From: Pinguiococcus pyrenoidosus
Lineage: Eukaryota; Sar; Pinguiophyceae; Pinguiochrysidales; Pinguiochrysidaceae
NCBI GenBank assembly: GCA_019677205.1
Contig: JAAMXY010001410.1
Location: 1 to 64,000 of the forward strand
Direction: 5' to 3'
Length of the DNA: 64,000 nucleotides
A program made the position numbers and the translations under genes. Numbering within the stretch: position 1 is the stretch's first letter; each line of letters starts with the position of its first letter. Below the pieces are notes generated by a model. The model was not told the origin of the DNA and ran no database searches. It saw only the letters and a list, made by a program, of their open reading frames with translations. This document shows positions 39,505 through 51,897 of this stretch, one piece after another.

Positions 39505-40444
39505 CTAATAGCCGTAGGCAGCCGCCAGCGGGCCGTGCTCCGAAACGTACTTCGCCTGGTTGCCGTCCTTCTCGATCCAGCCCTCCTGGCGTCCCTGGAC
39601 GTACTCCGAGCGATCGAAAGGAGTGAAGCCCCACTTGTTCGACTCCAGAATTTTCTGGCGTCCCGGGAACTTAAACTTCGCACGACGCAACGCCTCGCGA
39701 GCCAAGTGCTTGATCTTGTCGGCGCAGCGGATGCTCATGATGATCTGCCCGATCGCAACGCGCGCAGACACACCCATCGGCTTTCCGTAAGCGTGGCGCA
39801 TTCCCGTCTGGAGACGATCGGCTCCGGCGCAGGAAAGCATCTGCAAACGTGGCACACAAGACTGTCAGTATCCCATTCTTTCGACCTCCGGAAGGATCGC
39901 CACACTATTGCGCAGCACGATGCCCGGCCGCTCTCCCAAAAAGCTCTGGAACACCGATTCGGCGAGGCCGAGCAGACGCCTTCGGGAGCGCGGGGCAACA
40001 TCTTCTCCTTCCCGTACAAGCGACGAATTCTCCCTGTCGGCATCTACCGTCTTGAGAATGTGCTTACCTTGTTGATACGGATGATGTGGAAAGGGTGGCA
40101 CCTGACGCGCAGGTGGAAGGCATCCTTGCCGGCGTACTTGACCATGTACTTGTTGGCGCATACGCGAGCCGCTTCCAGCGCTTCCGAGGTCAGCTGCTCC
40201 TTCTCGTCGGAGACGAGGTGGATCACGTATGGGAAGTGATCGACGCCCATCCTCTTGTTGCCGCACTCATAGATGCGGATTTTGGGGTCTGCGGTGGAAG
40301 AGACGCATCGGCGAACGTCAGCCATCCATTCGCAACGCCACAAGCCGGAGAGACGCACGCACCTGGCACACCACGGCAGTAGCGGCTCTTGATGTACGGC
40401 TTGTTCTTCTGGAAGCGGTAGCAGCGAGCGGGACGGCGACCCAT
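39505..40444 (-). CDS. RPL10: Cytosolic ribosomal protein uL16 (RPL10)
   Basis: Exons 40444-40363, 40288-40068, 39840-39505; introns 74 and 227 bp, GT-AG; 212 residues, the family length. Starts [20 protein letters not shown] and continues through [52 protein letters not shown] and ends in the eukaryote-specific tail. Part of the 60S subunit near the P site; loads last during maturation. Head-to-head with the DHX57-like helicase gene. Confidence 0.97.
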
Positions 40445-40924
40445 CTTGATCGAGGCGCGTTGACACGATTTCTGCAGCCCTCTCCTGAGATGGATGAGAG
40501 AGACGTCGCTGAGGAAGTCTAAAGAGAAACCAGTAGGCAAGAATTCGCTTTCCATTTTCAAAACTTTGAATAATAGCTTCGACCAATGGCTAGACTTGAG
40601 AGAACTTCGAGAACGCTCCCCATTCGTTCGGGAACAGGCACCGTTGTTATGAATGCTCAAATCAGTACGCCGTCTCCGTCGCTTGCTCAGCGCTGTAGGA
40701 TGGAGCGGCAAGAGTAGAAAGACATTCAGCTCTCCGCCTAGGCGCTTTTTCGCGCCAATTTTGACGTCCCAAAGCATGGATGCTGCTGCCAATGCGTTCT
40801 GAGCATGCGAGGCCAGCGTGGCGGTCCTTGCGTGACTATTCGAGCTGCTGAACCCATCGAAATGCCGCTCTAGCTTTGCTCCCTTGACCTTGTGCTGCAG
40901 CATTGGGGCGTCCTAGACCGTGGA
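40445..40924. other. Divergent intergenic region
   Basis: 480 bp between RPL10 and helicase starts; presumably a bidirectional promoter. No gene seen. Confidence 0.45.
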
Positions 40925-43900
40925 ATGGGTAAGAAGAAGGCAGAAGCCAAGCCCGTCGAAGGTGCGAGGGCCGCCAAGGGCGATGCGCCCAAGAAGAGAG
41001 CGCGCGGCCACCGGCAGCGCGGTGCCGGCGCCGTTCGAACCGCTCGAGCAGCGGTGGAAAGGGGCGGCACGCTTGTTGAGCAGTGGCAAAGACTGCCGAC
41101 GCAGCTTCTGCAGGAGTTTTGCCAGCGAGATCGGCGACCGAGACCTCGCTACCTGTCGCAGAGCAGAAAACGAATGAAAGTCGTGGTCCCGGACGCCAAG
41201 AAGTCGGAGAAGGACTTGCACTTCCTCCCTGAGCAGGCCTTCGAGGACGATACGCTGGCAAAGGAGTACGCTGCCCTGCTTGCGCTCAGTCATCTGCAAG
41301 GTACTTTGCACCGCTGTGGATGGTCTCGGCATGAAGTGCACTTCGAGCAGCCCTCACAAAAGCGCCGCTGCATCCCAGGTTCGCTACCTCTCGAGCGAAA
41401 ACTCCCAGAACCCTACAAGACCACTTGGCTGCAGACCATCGAGGCGAAGACTGGAGCACCGCGTGCGGAGGTGCGCCATCCCAGCAGAGCCATGCTTGCC
41501 GAGTGTGGGAACGCTCGGGGGCAAAGCGGTTGGGTTTGAAGCTGACCTTTGAAGTACCTGCAGGAGGAGAAGGCGGCACCGAAGCTCTCCAAGGCGGCCC
41601 AGAAGCGTCTTGCGGCGGAAGAGAAGCGAAAGAAAGCAGCTGAGGAGCGCAAGGCGAAGATGAATGCTGGAAAGACTGCAAAAGCGGAGAGACCACCGGA
41701 AAACGGCGCTCCGGCACCGCCTGACGGAGGCGCTGCCGCGCCACCGCCACCTGAGGACCCCGCCGGCGAGAAGAAGGTCGCGCCGGACACCGACGCGGCA
41801 GCGAAAAGGGCAGCAATCCCGAAGGCGATTGGACCACTCACCAGTGCAAGACGGCACCTGAGCGCAGCTGACGAGAAGGAGGAGCGCCTGCAGAAGCGAG
41901 AGCGCAGGATCCAGCGAAAGCGCCGCCGTGATGCCTTCAAGGCTGCCAACAAAGACATGAAGGTGTTCATGTCGAAGGGGTTAAGACGCCTTCTGGAAGC
42001 GCTTCTCGCCCTGAATTTGACGGAAAGCGCCCAGGATCTCCTCTCAGGTTTTGGCATGACTGAGAACCCCGATCCCAGCGACACGGCGCAAGTATCGTTG
42101 GAGCAGCTCGACGAAGATCAGAAGGTGGCCTATGAGGAGCTCCTGCAACTCGGCTTCGAGCCAGGTGACTCACTCCGGGCTCTGTCACGCTCCGTGAATC
42201 GCACCACAGGCTTTGGGAATGAAGTTGACAATTCCAAGCAGCTCAGCTCGGTCGCGCAGCGTGCGCTAGACTGGCTTTTGCTGTTTCTACCCGAAGACGA
42301 CTTGCCGAGCGAGTTCGAGACCAAGGAGTCCGTCAAGGTCCTCCACTCGTCGAAGCCACCTGTGGGCAGCAACCAGGGGCCTATGGCCGTAGCTGGTGCC
42401 GACCGTGCCGTAGAACAGTCGCCATTGCGAGCGGAGCTGAGTCTCCGCTACGGCTTCCCGGCTGAGTGGGTTGACGAAGCACATGCCCTCGCAAAAATGC
42501 TTCTGGGAAACGGCACCGCAGCTGCCGCTTTCATCATCAGCAGAGTCATAGTGCTTGCGCTGCATCTTCGCGGTCCGGACGCTCCCGCTGAAGGCACGTG
42601 CAGAGAGATTGCTGCACGACATCTCCAGCCCGCGGATCCTCCCGAAGGTGGTTTGGAGTGCTTCAAAGAAGAGTTGGATGCTCTTTGCAGCATACTGGAG
42701 GAGCCGGGAGATCTTCTCAACCTGACCGTCCATCACGACAATGGCAATGGCAATGGCAATGGCACGGTCCGGACGTTTTGCGCGTCGGAAGACGGTTTTG
42801 ACTGGGCGTCCATAGAAAGCTCGGATGGCTTCAACGCTCAGGCAGTTGCGTATGTGGCGTCGATCGACTTGCCGGGCTTCGAGCTATCACCGACAAGCGG
42901 CACGTCGACCAAAGCGTCGTGGACGTTGACGTTTTCCTTCGCCCCCGGCTGCGTTGACGGCTATCCGTCGTCGCTTCTGGTGCCGCTTTTGCAGAACCCC
43001 TTCCAGGAAGTGTACCGTGACACACCCAGACTGCTCCATGCTCAGCGACTGCTCGCCCATAAATCCTTCAATGCGGCCGAGCAGGCCTCACCGGCAATCT
43101 ACGAGGTGTGGTCCTACGCACGGGAGGAGCTCTACGAGGACCTCGAAAGTGGGGCCTCCGCGGCTGCAACGCCAAGCAGCCGGCTTCGACTGGAGGATCT
43201 TTTGAGACCCTTGTTGACGAATCAGAGTGATGCCGACAAGTCAACTCGCAGTGAGTCTCAGCCACGCGGGCCACAAGAGGCGCAAGCAGCCGGCAGTGCG
43301 AAAGGTCCCAAGAAAGAGCGGAGAGGGAAGGGTGCTCGACCCGTACCTCCGCGCCACAGAGACGCCTTCTTTGATACCTTGCCAGGTCGGCAGAACGCTA
43401 GAACGCTTGAAAAGCGGGAGAGATGGCTCGCATCGAGCTCGGGGAAGGCTATTCGCGCTGTGCGAGCGAAGCTTCCGAGTGCCAACTCCAAGGACCAGCT
43501 CCTAAGTGCCTTGAATAGGAACCAAGTCATCATCGTGAGCGGGGAAACTGGATGTGGAAAGACCACACAGATTCCGCAATTCATTCTGGAAGATGCTGAT
43601 GAACGCGCCATGCTTCAGGGTGGCGATGGTCACAATCGCGCCTCGGTAAAGATTGTCTGCACGCAGCCCCGGCGCCTCGCCGCCACGGGAGTCGCGCAGC
43701 GCGTCTCGGAAGAGCGCAGCGGAGGAGGACCGAGCCGCGATTCGGAAGTTGGGTACAAAATTCGGGGCGACAGCGCCGCCGGGAGCAGCACGCGACTGAT
43801 GTTCTGCACCACGGGTATCCTTCTACGGAGGCTGCAGGATGACCCCATGATCCAAAACGTCACGCACGTGATTGTGGACGAGGTGCACGAGCGGACTCTG

Positions 43901-44358
43901 GACGGAGACTTTCTGCTCGTGCTTCTCAAGGAGCTGCTGCCCAAGCGTCCCGAACTGAAAGTGATTCTCATGAGTGCGACCATTGACGCGGACAAGATCT
44001 CAAGCTATTTCGGAGCTTTCCCGTCCCGAGGAGCTGTCTCTCAGGCGACGGCTGCTCCGAACGCCTGCCCAACGTTGTTCATTCCTGGCTTTACGTACCC
44101 GGTATCTGAGCTGTACCTCGAGGACTTGATATCCTCCATTTACTACCAGCCAAAGCTCAGGAAGAAGGGACACGAAGACCAGCAAGATCTCGCCGGTGCG
44201 GAAACGGCCTTTGAGAGCGAAGGCCAAGGCGGCGCTGAGACGACAGGCCAAACGGAGCAAGAAGCGACGGCTGAAAACGACACCGCAGAGGAAGTCGCCG
44301 TTACTGCTGCTGCTGCTGCTGTTGGTGGTGGTGGTGGTGATGGTGGTGGTGGTGGTGG

Positions 44359-44393
<35 letters not shown>

Positions 44394-46611
44394 CTGCTGC
44401 TGGTGGCGAGGAGGCGGCGGCACACGCGGAGGACGTGGAGGACTGGGAAATCGACGAACCTGACGAGGAAGCTGAGGAGCAGCAGAAGGCTAGACGTCCC
44501 CGAAAGAATCCGCGCCTGGCAAGCATCGGCAGGGTGGACGAACATGTCTTGTACACGGACTATACGCTGATCTGTCATGCAGTTGCCTGGGCGCTACAGG
44601 GCTTTCCTCCCGCCGAAGAACGAGACAGAGCACGCCCTGGACGCAGCGAGAACGGGGCCCGAATCCACGCTGACGGAGCGATTCTGGTGTTTCTGCCCGG
44701 AGTTGGAGAAGTCATGCGCTGCGTACGCATGCTGGAAGAGAGACTGAATACCGGTGAACACGTCGGGGGCATCGCAGGGGGTCCCGTCGGCGAGACGCTC
44801 GTCCTTCCTCTACATGGCTCCTTGAACGGAAGCGATCAGCGCCGAGTGTTCCGGCCGCCCCCCCGCGGAACTCGGAAGATCGTGGTGGCCACAAACATCG
44901 CTGAAACGAGCATCACGATCCCCGACGTCACCGTCGTCATTGACACGGGCCGCGTGAAACAGACTGGCTTCGATGCCGCGCGGAATATGTCCAGCTTGAC
45001 GGTGCAATGGTGCGCGCAAGACGCGTGCCGTCAGCGGCGTGGACGCGCCGGAAGAGTGCGGGAGGGCGTCTGCTTGCGGTTGCTGACAAGGCGGAAATGG
45101 AGTTCGCTGGCGAAGGCCACAACACCGGAGATGCTGCGAACGCCGTTGGAATCCCTGGTGCTCCAGCTGCGCGTGATGGGCTACACACCAGCTTACCAGT
45201 TCCTGCGCAAGACTCTCGATCCGCCTGCCCTATCCGCCATCGAAGCCGCGGAGAGGCGGCTGGCGAGACTTGGCGCGCTCCGCTCAGCGGCAGACAGCCA
45301 GGACATGAGCGTGGCCTCCATGAGCTTCCACACGCTGTCGAGCTTGGAGCTCACTCCTCTTGGACGGCACCTGGCGCAGATTCCGGCGGACGTGGCCATC
45401 TCGAAGATGTTGATCTACGGCGCTCTGCTCGGGTGCATCGAGCCGGTCTTGACCATCGCCGCGGCTCTGACGATGCGCTCACCGTTTCAGTCCGGCCCGG
45501 ATGGCATGTCGGATGCCGACAGACGCCGCTTCTCAAGCTTGGGCGGCGGCTGCTCCGACCATCTGGCGACTGCCGCAGCTTACGTCGAGTATCTGAAGCA
45601 GGTGAAAGCAACGGGACGCGGCGCTGCCAGAAGGTGGTGCGTCGAGGCTGGCATCAACGCTGCCAGGATGGAAGACGTCATCGAGGCGCGGAGGCAGTTT
45701 CGGGAGGCCCTCCAACAGATCGGGTTTCTGCATGCGCGTGGAGGCACCTCGGACCCGGCCGAGGGCCTGGGACACGGGACCAACCAAGTGCTCCGCGCCG
45801 CAATGGTGGCGGGGCTGTATCCCAACGTCTGTCGTGTTGTGAAGAGTCCTCAAAAGTACCAAGAGACCATGGCAGGAGCCGTGGAGAAGCTTCGAGAGGC
45901 GAAGGAGATGCAGTTCTTCGTCAAGACCGGTCCTCAGCGGATCAGCGGCTCGTCCGAGGATGGAGACGAGCAAGACTGGGACGTCTATGATCTGATTGAG
46001 CAGCTCCATCGGGTGACGATCCACCCCGGCAGTGTTCTCTTTCAAGAGAGGGCGTGGGCGAGCCAATGGATCGTCTTTCACGAGGTACGCCAAGTGATCC
46101 ACCCGGCGCTCAGACAGCACTGCTTACGTTTGCCTCTTTGCCTCTTCGCCTCTTTGCCTCTTTGCCTCTTTGCCTCTTCGCCTCTTTGCCTCTTCGCCTC
46201 TTCGCCTCTTCGCCTCTTCGCCTCTTCGCCACTTCGAATTACCTTCTTCAGCTGGCTCAAACGACCAAGACCTTCGTGCGGGATGGTACAATTGTCAAGC
46301 CCCTGAGCTTGCTCCTTTTCGGCGGAGACCTGGACGTTCAGCCCCTCAGCAACACCATAACCGTAGACGGTTGGATCAGGGTGGAGGCAAGTCCACGGGT
46401 CGGAGCGCTAGTCAAAGAACTGCGGCGCCGCATGGATGAGGTATGTACATCGCAAAGGGACAGCTTCATCAGCGGCAAATGAACTGAGCTCTGCTTGCCT
46501 GTCCTAAAATAGGTGCTCGAGCAGAAGCTCCTGGACGTCACCTTTGACGTGTATTCCTCTCCGGTGATGCAAGGCGTCGTGAAGTTGCTGAATGCCGACG
46601 GAGGAATGTAG
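40925..46611 (+). CDS. DExH-box RNA helicase, DHX57/DHX29-like
   Basis: Exons 40925-41300, 41379-41470, 41564-46084, 46252-46440, 46513-46611; 1758 residues. N-terminal dsRBD-like segment (LPTQLLQEFCQRDRRPRPRY, then LPLERKLPEPYKTTW), a basic coiled stretch, a UBA-like helix bundle (DEDQKVAYEELLQLGF), an RWD-like domain (FKEELDALCSIL ... AIYEVWSYAREEL), then the DExH core: GETGCGKT near residue 816, DEVHER near 928, SATIDADK, TNIAETSITIPD, QRRGRAGR, followed by HA2 and OB domains. UBA plus RWD favours DHX57 over DHX29; no CCCH finger is visible. Probably unwinds structured RNA in translation. A Gly/Ala-rich insert lies between RecA domains. Confidence 0.88.
44303..44405 (+). repeat. GCT/GGT trinucleotide repeat in helicase
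   Basis: Alternating blocks of GCT and GGT encode Ala and Gly runs inserted between the two RecA-like domains of the helicase. In-frame. Confidence 0.95.
46130..46231 (+). repeat. 8-bp intronic minisatellite (TTCGCCTC / TTTGCCTC)
   Basis: About a dozen units of an 8-mer fill most of the 167-bp intron 46085-46251 of the helicase gene and lead into its 3' splice site, forming a long polypyrimidine-like tract on the sense strand. Confidence 0.95.
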
Positions 46612-46811
46612 CATGCATGGAAGGGAAACCTTCTGACTCACGGCAAGATCCCTTGGATAAGCATGATCGATTGGGGGATCACGTTATGTAGTCTGTGATT
46701 CGTCTTCGGCTTGCCCTTCGAGTTCATGCTGCGGTTCATGCTGCTTGGGAGCAGCCATCCAAACGAACTCTGACTCGTTCCCAAGCCTGCGAAAGCACGT
46801 CCCGACCGCCA

Positions 46812-49374
46812 CTAGAGGCCCCATTCTGCGAAGAAGTCCTCGCCCTTGTCGTCCACCACGATAAACGCGGGAAAGTTCTCCACGTCGATTTTCCAGATGG
46901 CCTTCAGGGAAGTCCGTTGGCGACTCGTTTGACCGGAGGGCTCAAGCTAGCATTTGCTGTGCTCACCTCCATTCCAAGCTCCGGGTACTCCAGCACCTCC
47001 ACTTTCTTGATACAATTCTTCGCCAGAATCGCAGCCGGCCCGCCGATGGAGCCCAGATAAAACCCACCGTACTTCTTACACGCCGAGGTGACTTCCTTGG
47101 AACGGTTTCCCTGGCGGGCAGGTTCAATCGATATTACGCGAGTATCCAAGAAAAGCACCTCCCAAGTCCTGCTCTGGTACGGGCTTACCTTGGCCAGCGT
47201 GATGAAGGAGCCTCCCTCAGCCATGAAGGGACCGACATAACTGTCCATGCGCCCCGCAGTGGTGGGACCAAAGGACCCCGACGCATAGCCGTCGGGCGTC
47301 TTGGCAGGACCTACCGCAGCGTGGGTAAGCATTCATTGCAAGCCTCGCCCTGTAGCCGCGTATCCCCGGCACCTACCTGCGTAGTAGATGATATGGTCCT
47401 TCACGTAGTCCGGCAACCTGGATGGAGTGGGCAGAAGTTAGTTCAACTTCAGCGAGTACTGCATGGCACATCCGGTGAGGGTACCCTTCGCCATTGTTGA
47501 TCCTCTCTTGGAGCTTTGCGTGAGCTATGTCTCTTGCCACAACTATTGTTCCCGTCAAGGAAAGTCTCGTGCGGATCGGATACTTTGACAGCGTCTCTCT
47601 AAGCACGTCCATGGGCTGGTTCAAGTCGACCTGGACCACCTGTGATCAACCTTTTGAGTCGCGAAGCTTCCGAAGTTTGCGGCGCGTCGGATCCAAGCTT
47701 CTACCTCAGCGCTCAGCTCTGACGCGGACACATCCGGGAGGTACTTGCCCACGTCCGTCTCCAGCTGCTCCAGGAAGATGCCTTCGCTGGTGATTTTTCC
47801 CTGCGGAGGACGCGACTAAGATGATCGCGGCTACCCTCACCATCTCATGCGCAAAGCCGTGCACCTTCACTTGTCGGTCGGCGCTGCAGCTCACTCCAAT
47901 TCCAACCGGGCAAGATGCACCGTGCCGCGGCAGGCGCACGACGCGCACATCGTGGCAGAAGTACTTGCCTGCGGGGGCGCCAAGAACGCGATCAGGGTGC
48001 GCACAACGATGCCATTCCATGAGCCCACGCACCTCCGAACTGAGCGCCGATGCCAAGGTTTCGAGTGATGTCCAAGACTTTCTGCTCCATCTCGACGTCC
48101 CTTCAAGGGCATGCTGCGTCATTGTCGGATCGTCCTCTTGTTCCAACGTGAATGGGAGACCAGTACCTGAACGCTCGGCCCAGTTCGTGGCCGCTGGTTG
48201 GCAGGCCATCGTAGTACTTGGTGCTGGCCATCTTCACGGTTTTCAGGGTCATTTCCGCGCTGAGACCTTTTCAAAAGGCAATGAGTTGGCTTGCGCGCTC
48301 CTTGACGGAAACGACAAAAGCAGCATCTGGAATAAAGTGCTCACCGCCGATGACAATGGCAAGGTGGTAGGGCGGGCAGGCCGCTGTCCCCAGCGTCTTG
48401 ATCTCGTCGAGGAAGAACTTCTCAAGGCTCTTCTCATTCAAAAGCGCCTACAACATCGCCAAAGACAGGGGAGGACCATGAAAACTCCAGTGACGCTGCA
48501 CACCCGTCAGTGGGTGGAAGTCAGTGGGTGGAAGTGCGTCACCTTGGTTCGCTGGTACAGGAAGGTCTTGTTGGCCGATCCACCGCCTTTCGCGATGAAA
48601 AGGAACTCGTAGCTGTCCCCGGACGTCGCGTATACATCCACTTGTGCGGGGAGGTTGGTCTTGGTGTTCACCTCGGTGAACATGTCAAGCGGTGCAACCT
48701 ATACATGGGAACGATCTGAGCATGGGACTCTTCTCTCTTCTGCAAATCCCTCCCTCTGCCCGCGTTCGGAGCACATGCCCAACCTGGCTGTACCGCAGGT
48801 TCTTCTCCTGATAGGCATCGTACACGCCCCGACTGAGCATTTCCTCGTCATTGCCATCGGTGAGAACGTGCATGCCGCGCTTTCCCATGCAGATCGCCGT
48901 TCCAGTGTCCTGAATCAACGACATCTCGTCAAGCGTGCCTCACCGAATTCGTGGGCTTCGCAGGCCAGGCACCTGGCATCCCGGCAGGACTCCCGCGGAA
49001 GCGATATTCGCATTCTTCAGCAGCTCGAGTGCGACGAAGCGGTCGTTGGCAGACGCTTCTGGATCGTCTAGAATGCTCCGCAGCTGCGCCAGATGACCCG
49101 GCCGGAGGAAATGCGCAATATCTTTCATGGCTTCGCACGAGATCAGGCGAAGCGCCTCCGGCGCCACTTGCAAAAACTTCTTGCCGCCCATCTCCACCAC
49201 TTCCACGTGCTGATCGCTGAGCTTCCGGTACGGCGTCTGCGCGGCCTCCGGGTTGGCGTCCACGCTAAAGAGGGGAGTGTACGGAAAGCTGGAGAAGCTG
49301 CGGCCCACCAGAGACGCATCGCTCTTGCGCGGCCACCAAGACGCACAGCGCGACAGCGACTGCACTCGAAACAT
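46812..49374 (-). CDS. Fumarate hydratase, class I (iron-sulfur), mitochondrial
   Basis: Thirteen exons from the minus strand: 49374-48973, 48909-48784, 48698-48543, 48447-48345, 48266-48167, 48100-48033, 47968-47871, 47800-47705, 47639-47485, 47417-47377, 47310-47189, 47110-46967, 46901-46812. All 12 introns are GT-AG, 63-85 bp, and all phases join; 566 residues. Converts fumarate to malate with a [4Fe-4S] cluster. Seen: [25 protein letters not shown] (cluster Cys133), [102 protein letters not shown]. The first 30 residues ([18 protein letters not shown]) are a mitochondrial-type presequence. Tartrate dehydratase activity cannot be excluded. Confidence 0.95.
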
Positions 49375-49762
49375 TGCGACGACCGAGAGTGGCAGGACCA
49401 AAGCAAGCAAAGCGCCCAAAAGTGGCGTGAAAGAAACGGCATGTACGAGCAGACAGCCGCAGGAATTCTTTTTGCAAGATATTGAAACGTCCACATGATA
49501 ATTCTTATCTCACATATATAAAAAAAATAATCATAATTAATATAGTTTTATAACAGTCTTATCATAATTTCATTAACGATTATATAGCAAGGCTCCGGCT
49601 TTCCACTTGTCGTGTGACAGACGTGGATTTTTAGGCCGTGCGACATTTGCGCCCAAAGGCGGTACAGCTTCCTCAGCAATAGCACAGAGAGTCTTAAAGT
49701 CGTCGCAGAAGGGAGGAGTCTTGTCTAGTTGGTTTGCACCTTCAACGATCTTGCTGTGGTGG
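49375..49762. other. Divergent intergenic region with AT-rich island
   Basis: 388 bp between fumarase and JMJD6 starts. 49495-49590 is nearly all A/T. No gene; likely both promoters. Confidence 0.55.
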
Positions 49763-51080
49763 ATGTCGAATCGAACGTCCGGAGACTCCGAGTCCGACGG
49801 CTCTCCGCGGGTGAGCTCCTCGCAGGATGACCTGCGATGGCAGCAGGTCATGCGCAGAGCGAAGCGCCTCCACCGGCCCCGCCATCGCGACTGGGCTCAG
49901 GGAGGCTTCGCCACCCGACGAGCTGGGGACTTTGACGCGCTCCAAGTGCTGCCCAAGGACGCCGTAGGTGAGGGCCGGCGCCCCGGCAACTGAGGGGACT
50001 GCGTATTTTTCTGTTGGTTTCTGGCGGAGCCCTAAGCTGTGCACTTTGATCACTTATGATGTAGGCGTTGAAGTGGTGCACATCGATGATGTGGACGTGG
50101 ACAGCTTCCGAGAGAGCTTTGAGGGGCCGAACATACCCGCGCTCATTCGTGGCATTCCCGAGCGGGAAGGCTGGCCTGCTCGAAACTGGACGGCGGAGGA
50201 TCTGGCCTTGCAGTTTCCAAACAGGTTTTTCAAGGTTGGCGAGGATGACGAGGGCTACCCGGTGCGCGTGCCCCTGGGCGATTTTGCAACTTACCAGCGG
50301 GAGAACTGCGACGACAGCCCCCTGTACGTATTCGATAGTCGCTTTGGCCGGGGGGGCTTGCCGCCGGAGGAAAAGCGGCTGGGGAGGAACCCGCTGCTGG
50401 AGGGGTATAGGAAGCCGTCGCTGTTCTGCGATGACCTCTTCAGCTATGCGGGGGAGAAGCGTCGACCGCCCTACCGTTGGTTTCTGGTGGGGCCCAAGAG
50501 GTCAGGTAGCTGCGTCCACATCGACCCATTGGGAACTGCCGCCTGGAACACGTCCCTGAGAGGCAGGAAGCGTTGGGTTCTCTTCCCGCCTGGGACGCCA
50601 AAGCATATCGTGAAGGGCAAGAGCGTGTCGCGTGATGGAGAAGACGACGAGGCTGTGAACTACTTCTGCGATCTGCTTCCGCGCATGCGGCGCAGATATC
50701 GCCATCGCAATGTGCACTTCGTTGAGTTCATTCAGCACGAGGGCGAGACCGTCTTCGTGCCGCAGGGCTGGTGGCACGCAGTCCTGAACCTGGACGACAC
50801 CGTGGCCGTGACCCAGAACTTCTGCTCGCCGGTGAACCTGCCGGTGGCCTGGAGGAAGTGCCGGACTGAACGGAGGAAGATGGCGATGAAGTGGCTGCAC
50901 CAGCTGCAAGTAGAGCGGCCCGAGCTCGCGCAGGTTGTGCGGGAAATCAACGAGGCGGACGCATTTGAGATGGAAGACTACGTGGCGTACAAGGAGAGAA
51001 GGCGCTTGGAAAAGCGGACGCGGAAGGAGGCAAGCAGCAAAGACGACGAAGATGCTGCATCTGAGGAAGTAGCCGCTTGA
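49763..51080 (+). CDS. JMJD6: JmjC-domain oxygenase, JMJD6 family
   Basis: Exons 49763-49967 and 50065-51080; intron 49968-50064 (97 bp, GT-AG); 406 residues. N-terminal basic helix (MRRAKRLHRPRHRDWA), then FEGPNIPALIRGI, FKVGEDDEGYPVRV, DDLFSYAGEKRRPPYRWF, the iron ligands His220 and Asp222 (HIDPLGT) and His306 (GGWWHAV-type loop, here QGWWHAVLNLDDTVAVTQNF). Fe(II)/2-oxoglutarate oxygenase; in animals it hydroxylates lysines of splicing factors and has been reported to demethylate arginine. A charged C-terminal tail is expected nuclear. The in-frame ATG at 49850 is an alternative start. Confidence 0.95.
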
Positions 51081-51116
51081 AGGGGCGAAGAAGGAAAGGA
51101 GAGATGCTTGGATTAT

Positions 51117-51897
51117 CTATACCGTGAGGACGGCGCCTTCGGGAATTACATTCGACCCGTTCTTTCTGCGGGTTCGGCCAAACCAGCCTTGCGTGCCATT
51201 CACTGGCGCCGCCGTGCCGTTCAGCTGGTGCGCGGCTGCCGCGCCGGTCAACACCCCTCTAACTTGCTTCTCCTGGTTCGCACGGAGCGTCTTTAGCTGC
51301 TGCCGTAACTGCTCCACCTGCTTCTTCAGCTCCTGCGCTTCGGCACTTGATGAAGCCTCTCCATGGTTGCTCGCATGGCCATTGCTCCTAGTTCCTCCTC
51401 GTCTCTCGCTGTCCGCCGCTCCTTGGCCGGCCTTGAGCACTTCTATTTGGTCCAGCAGCTCTTGGTTTTCCTCCTGCAGCGCGGCCCGATCTTTCTGAAG
51501 ACTATCTACTAATGCCCTCCACTCATTCCGCTCCTCCACGCGCCACTTGTTGCTCACTTCTATCTTCAGCTGCCTTGTCGTGGCCTCCAGCAGCATCACC
51601 CTGTCCCGGGCGCCCTCCAGTTCTTCGGTCCTGCGGTCACGGAGGAAGAGAAGAAAAGTTGTCAGACTCGCCAGCGGTCTTTGGAAGGGGGCTTGGGCAG
51701 ATTCGCAAGAGCAGACGAGCAGCAAAGCATTCTGGAATGGACTGAAAAGGAGTTGGCAAGAGAAACCCAAAGACTCACAGCTCGAGATTGCGTTGATTGA
51801 GCAGCTCGATGAGCTTCTGCTGCTCTTTCTTCTCCTCCACAAGGCTGAGCATCCGGCTCCGAAAGAGCTGCACCGTATCATCGTCGGCCGACATCAT
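51117..51897 (-). CDS. Small coiled-coil protein
   Basis: Exons 51897-51779 and 51630-51117; intron 51631-51778 (148 bp, GT-AG); 210 residues. Almost all helical heptads: MLSLVEEKKEQQKLIELLNQ, RNLEL joined to TEELEGARD, then EENQELLDQIEVLKAG and ELKKQVEQLRQQL, ending in a Gly/Asn-rich tail (GWFGRTRRKNGSNVIPEGAV). No family recognised; a golgin- or scaffold-like role is only a guess. Tail-to-tail with JMJD6, 36 bp apart. Confidence 0.7.

Noticed and set aside
47706-48209. Long minus-strand frame spanning fumarase introns
   Set aside because: Crosses three GT-AG introns; family homology requires splicing and the read-through segments match nothing.
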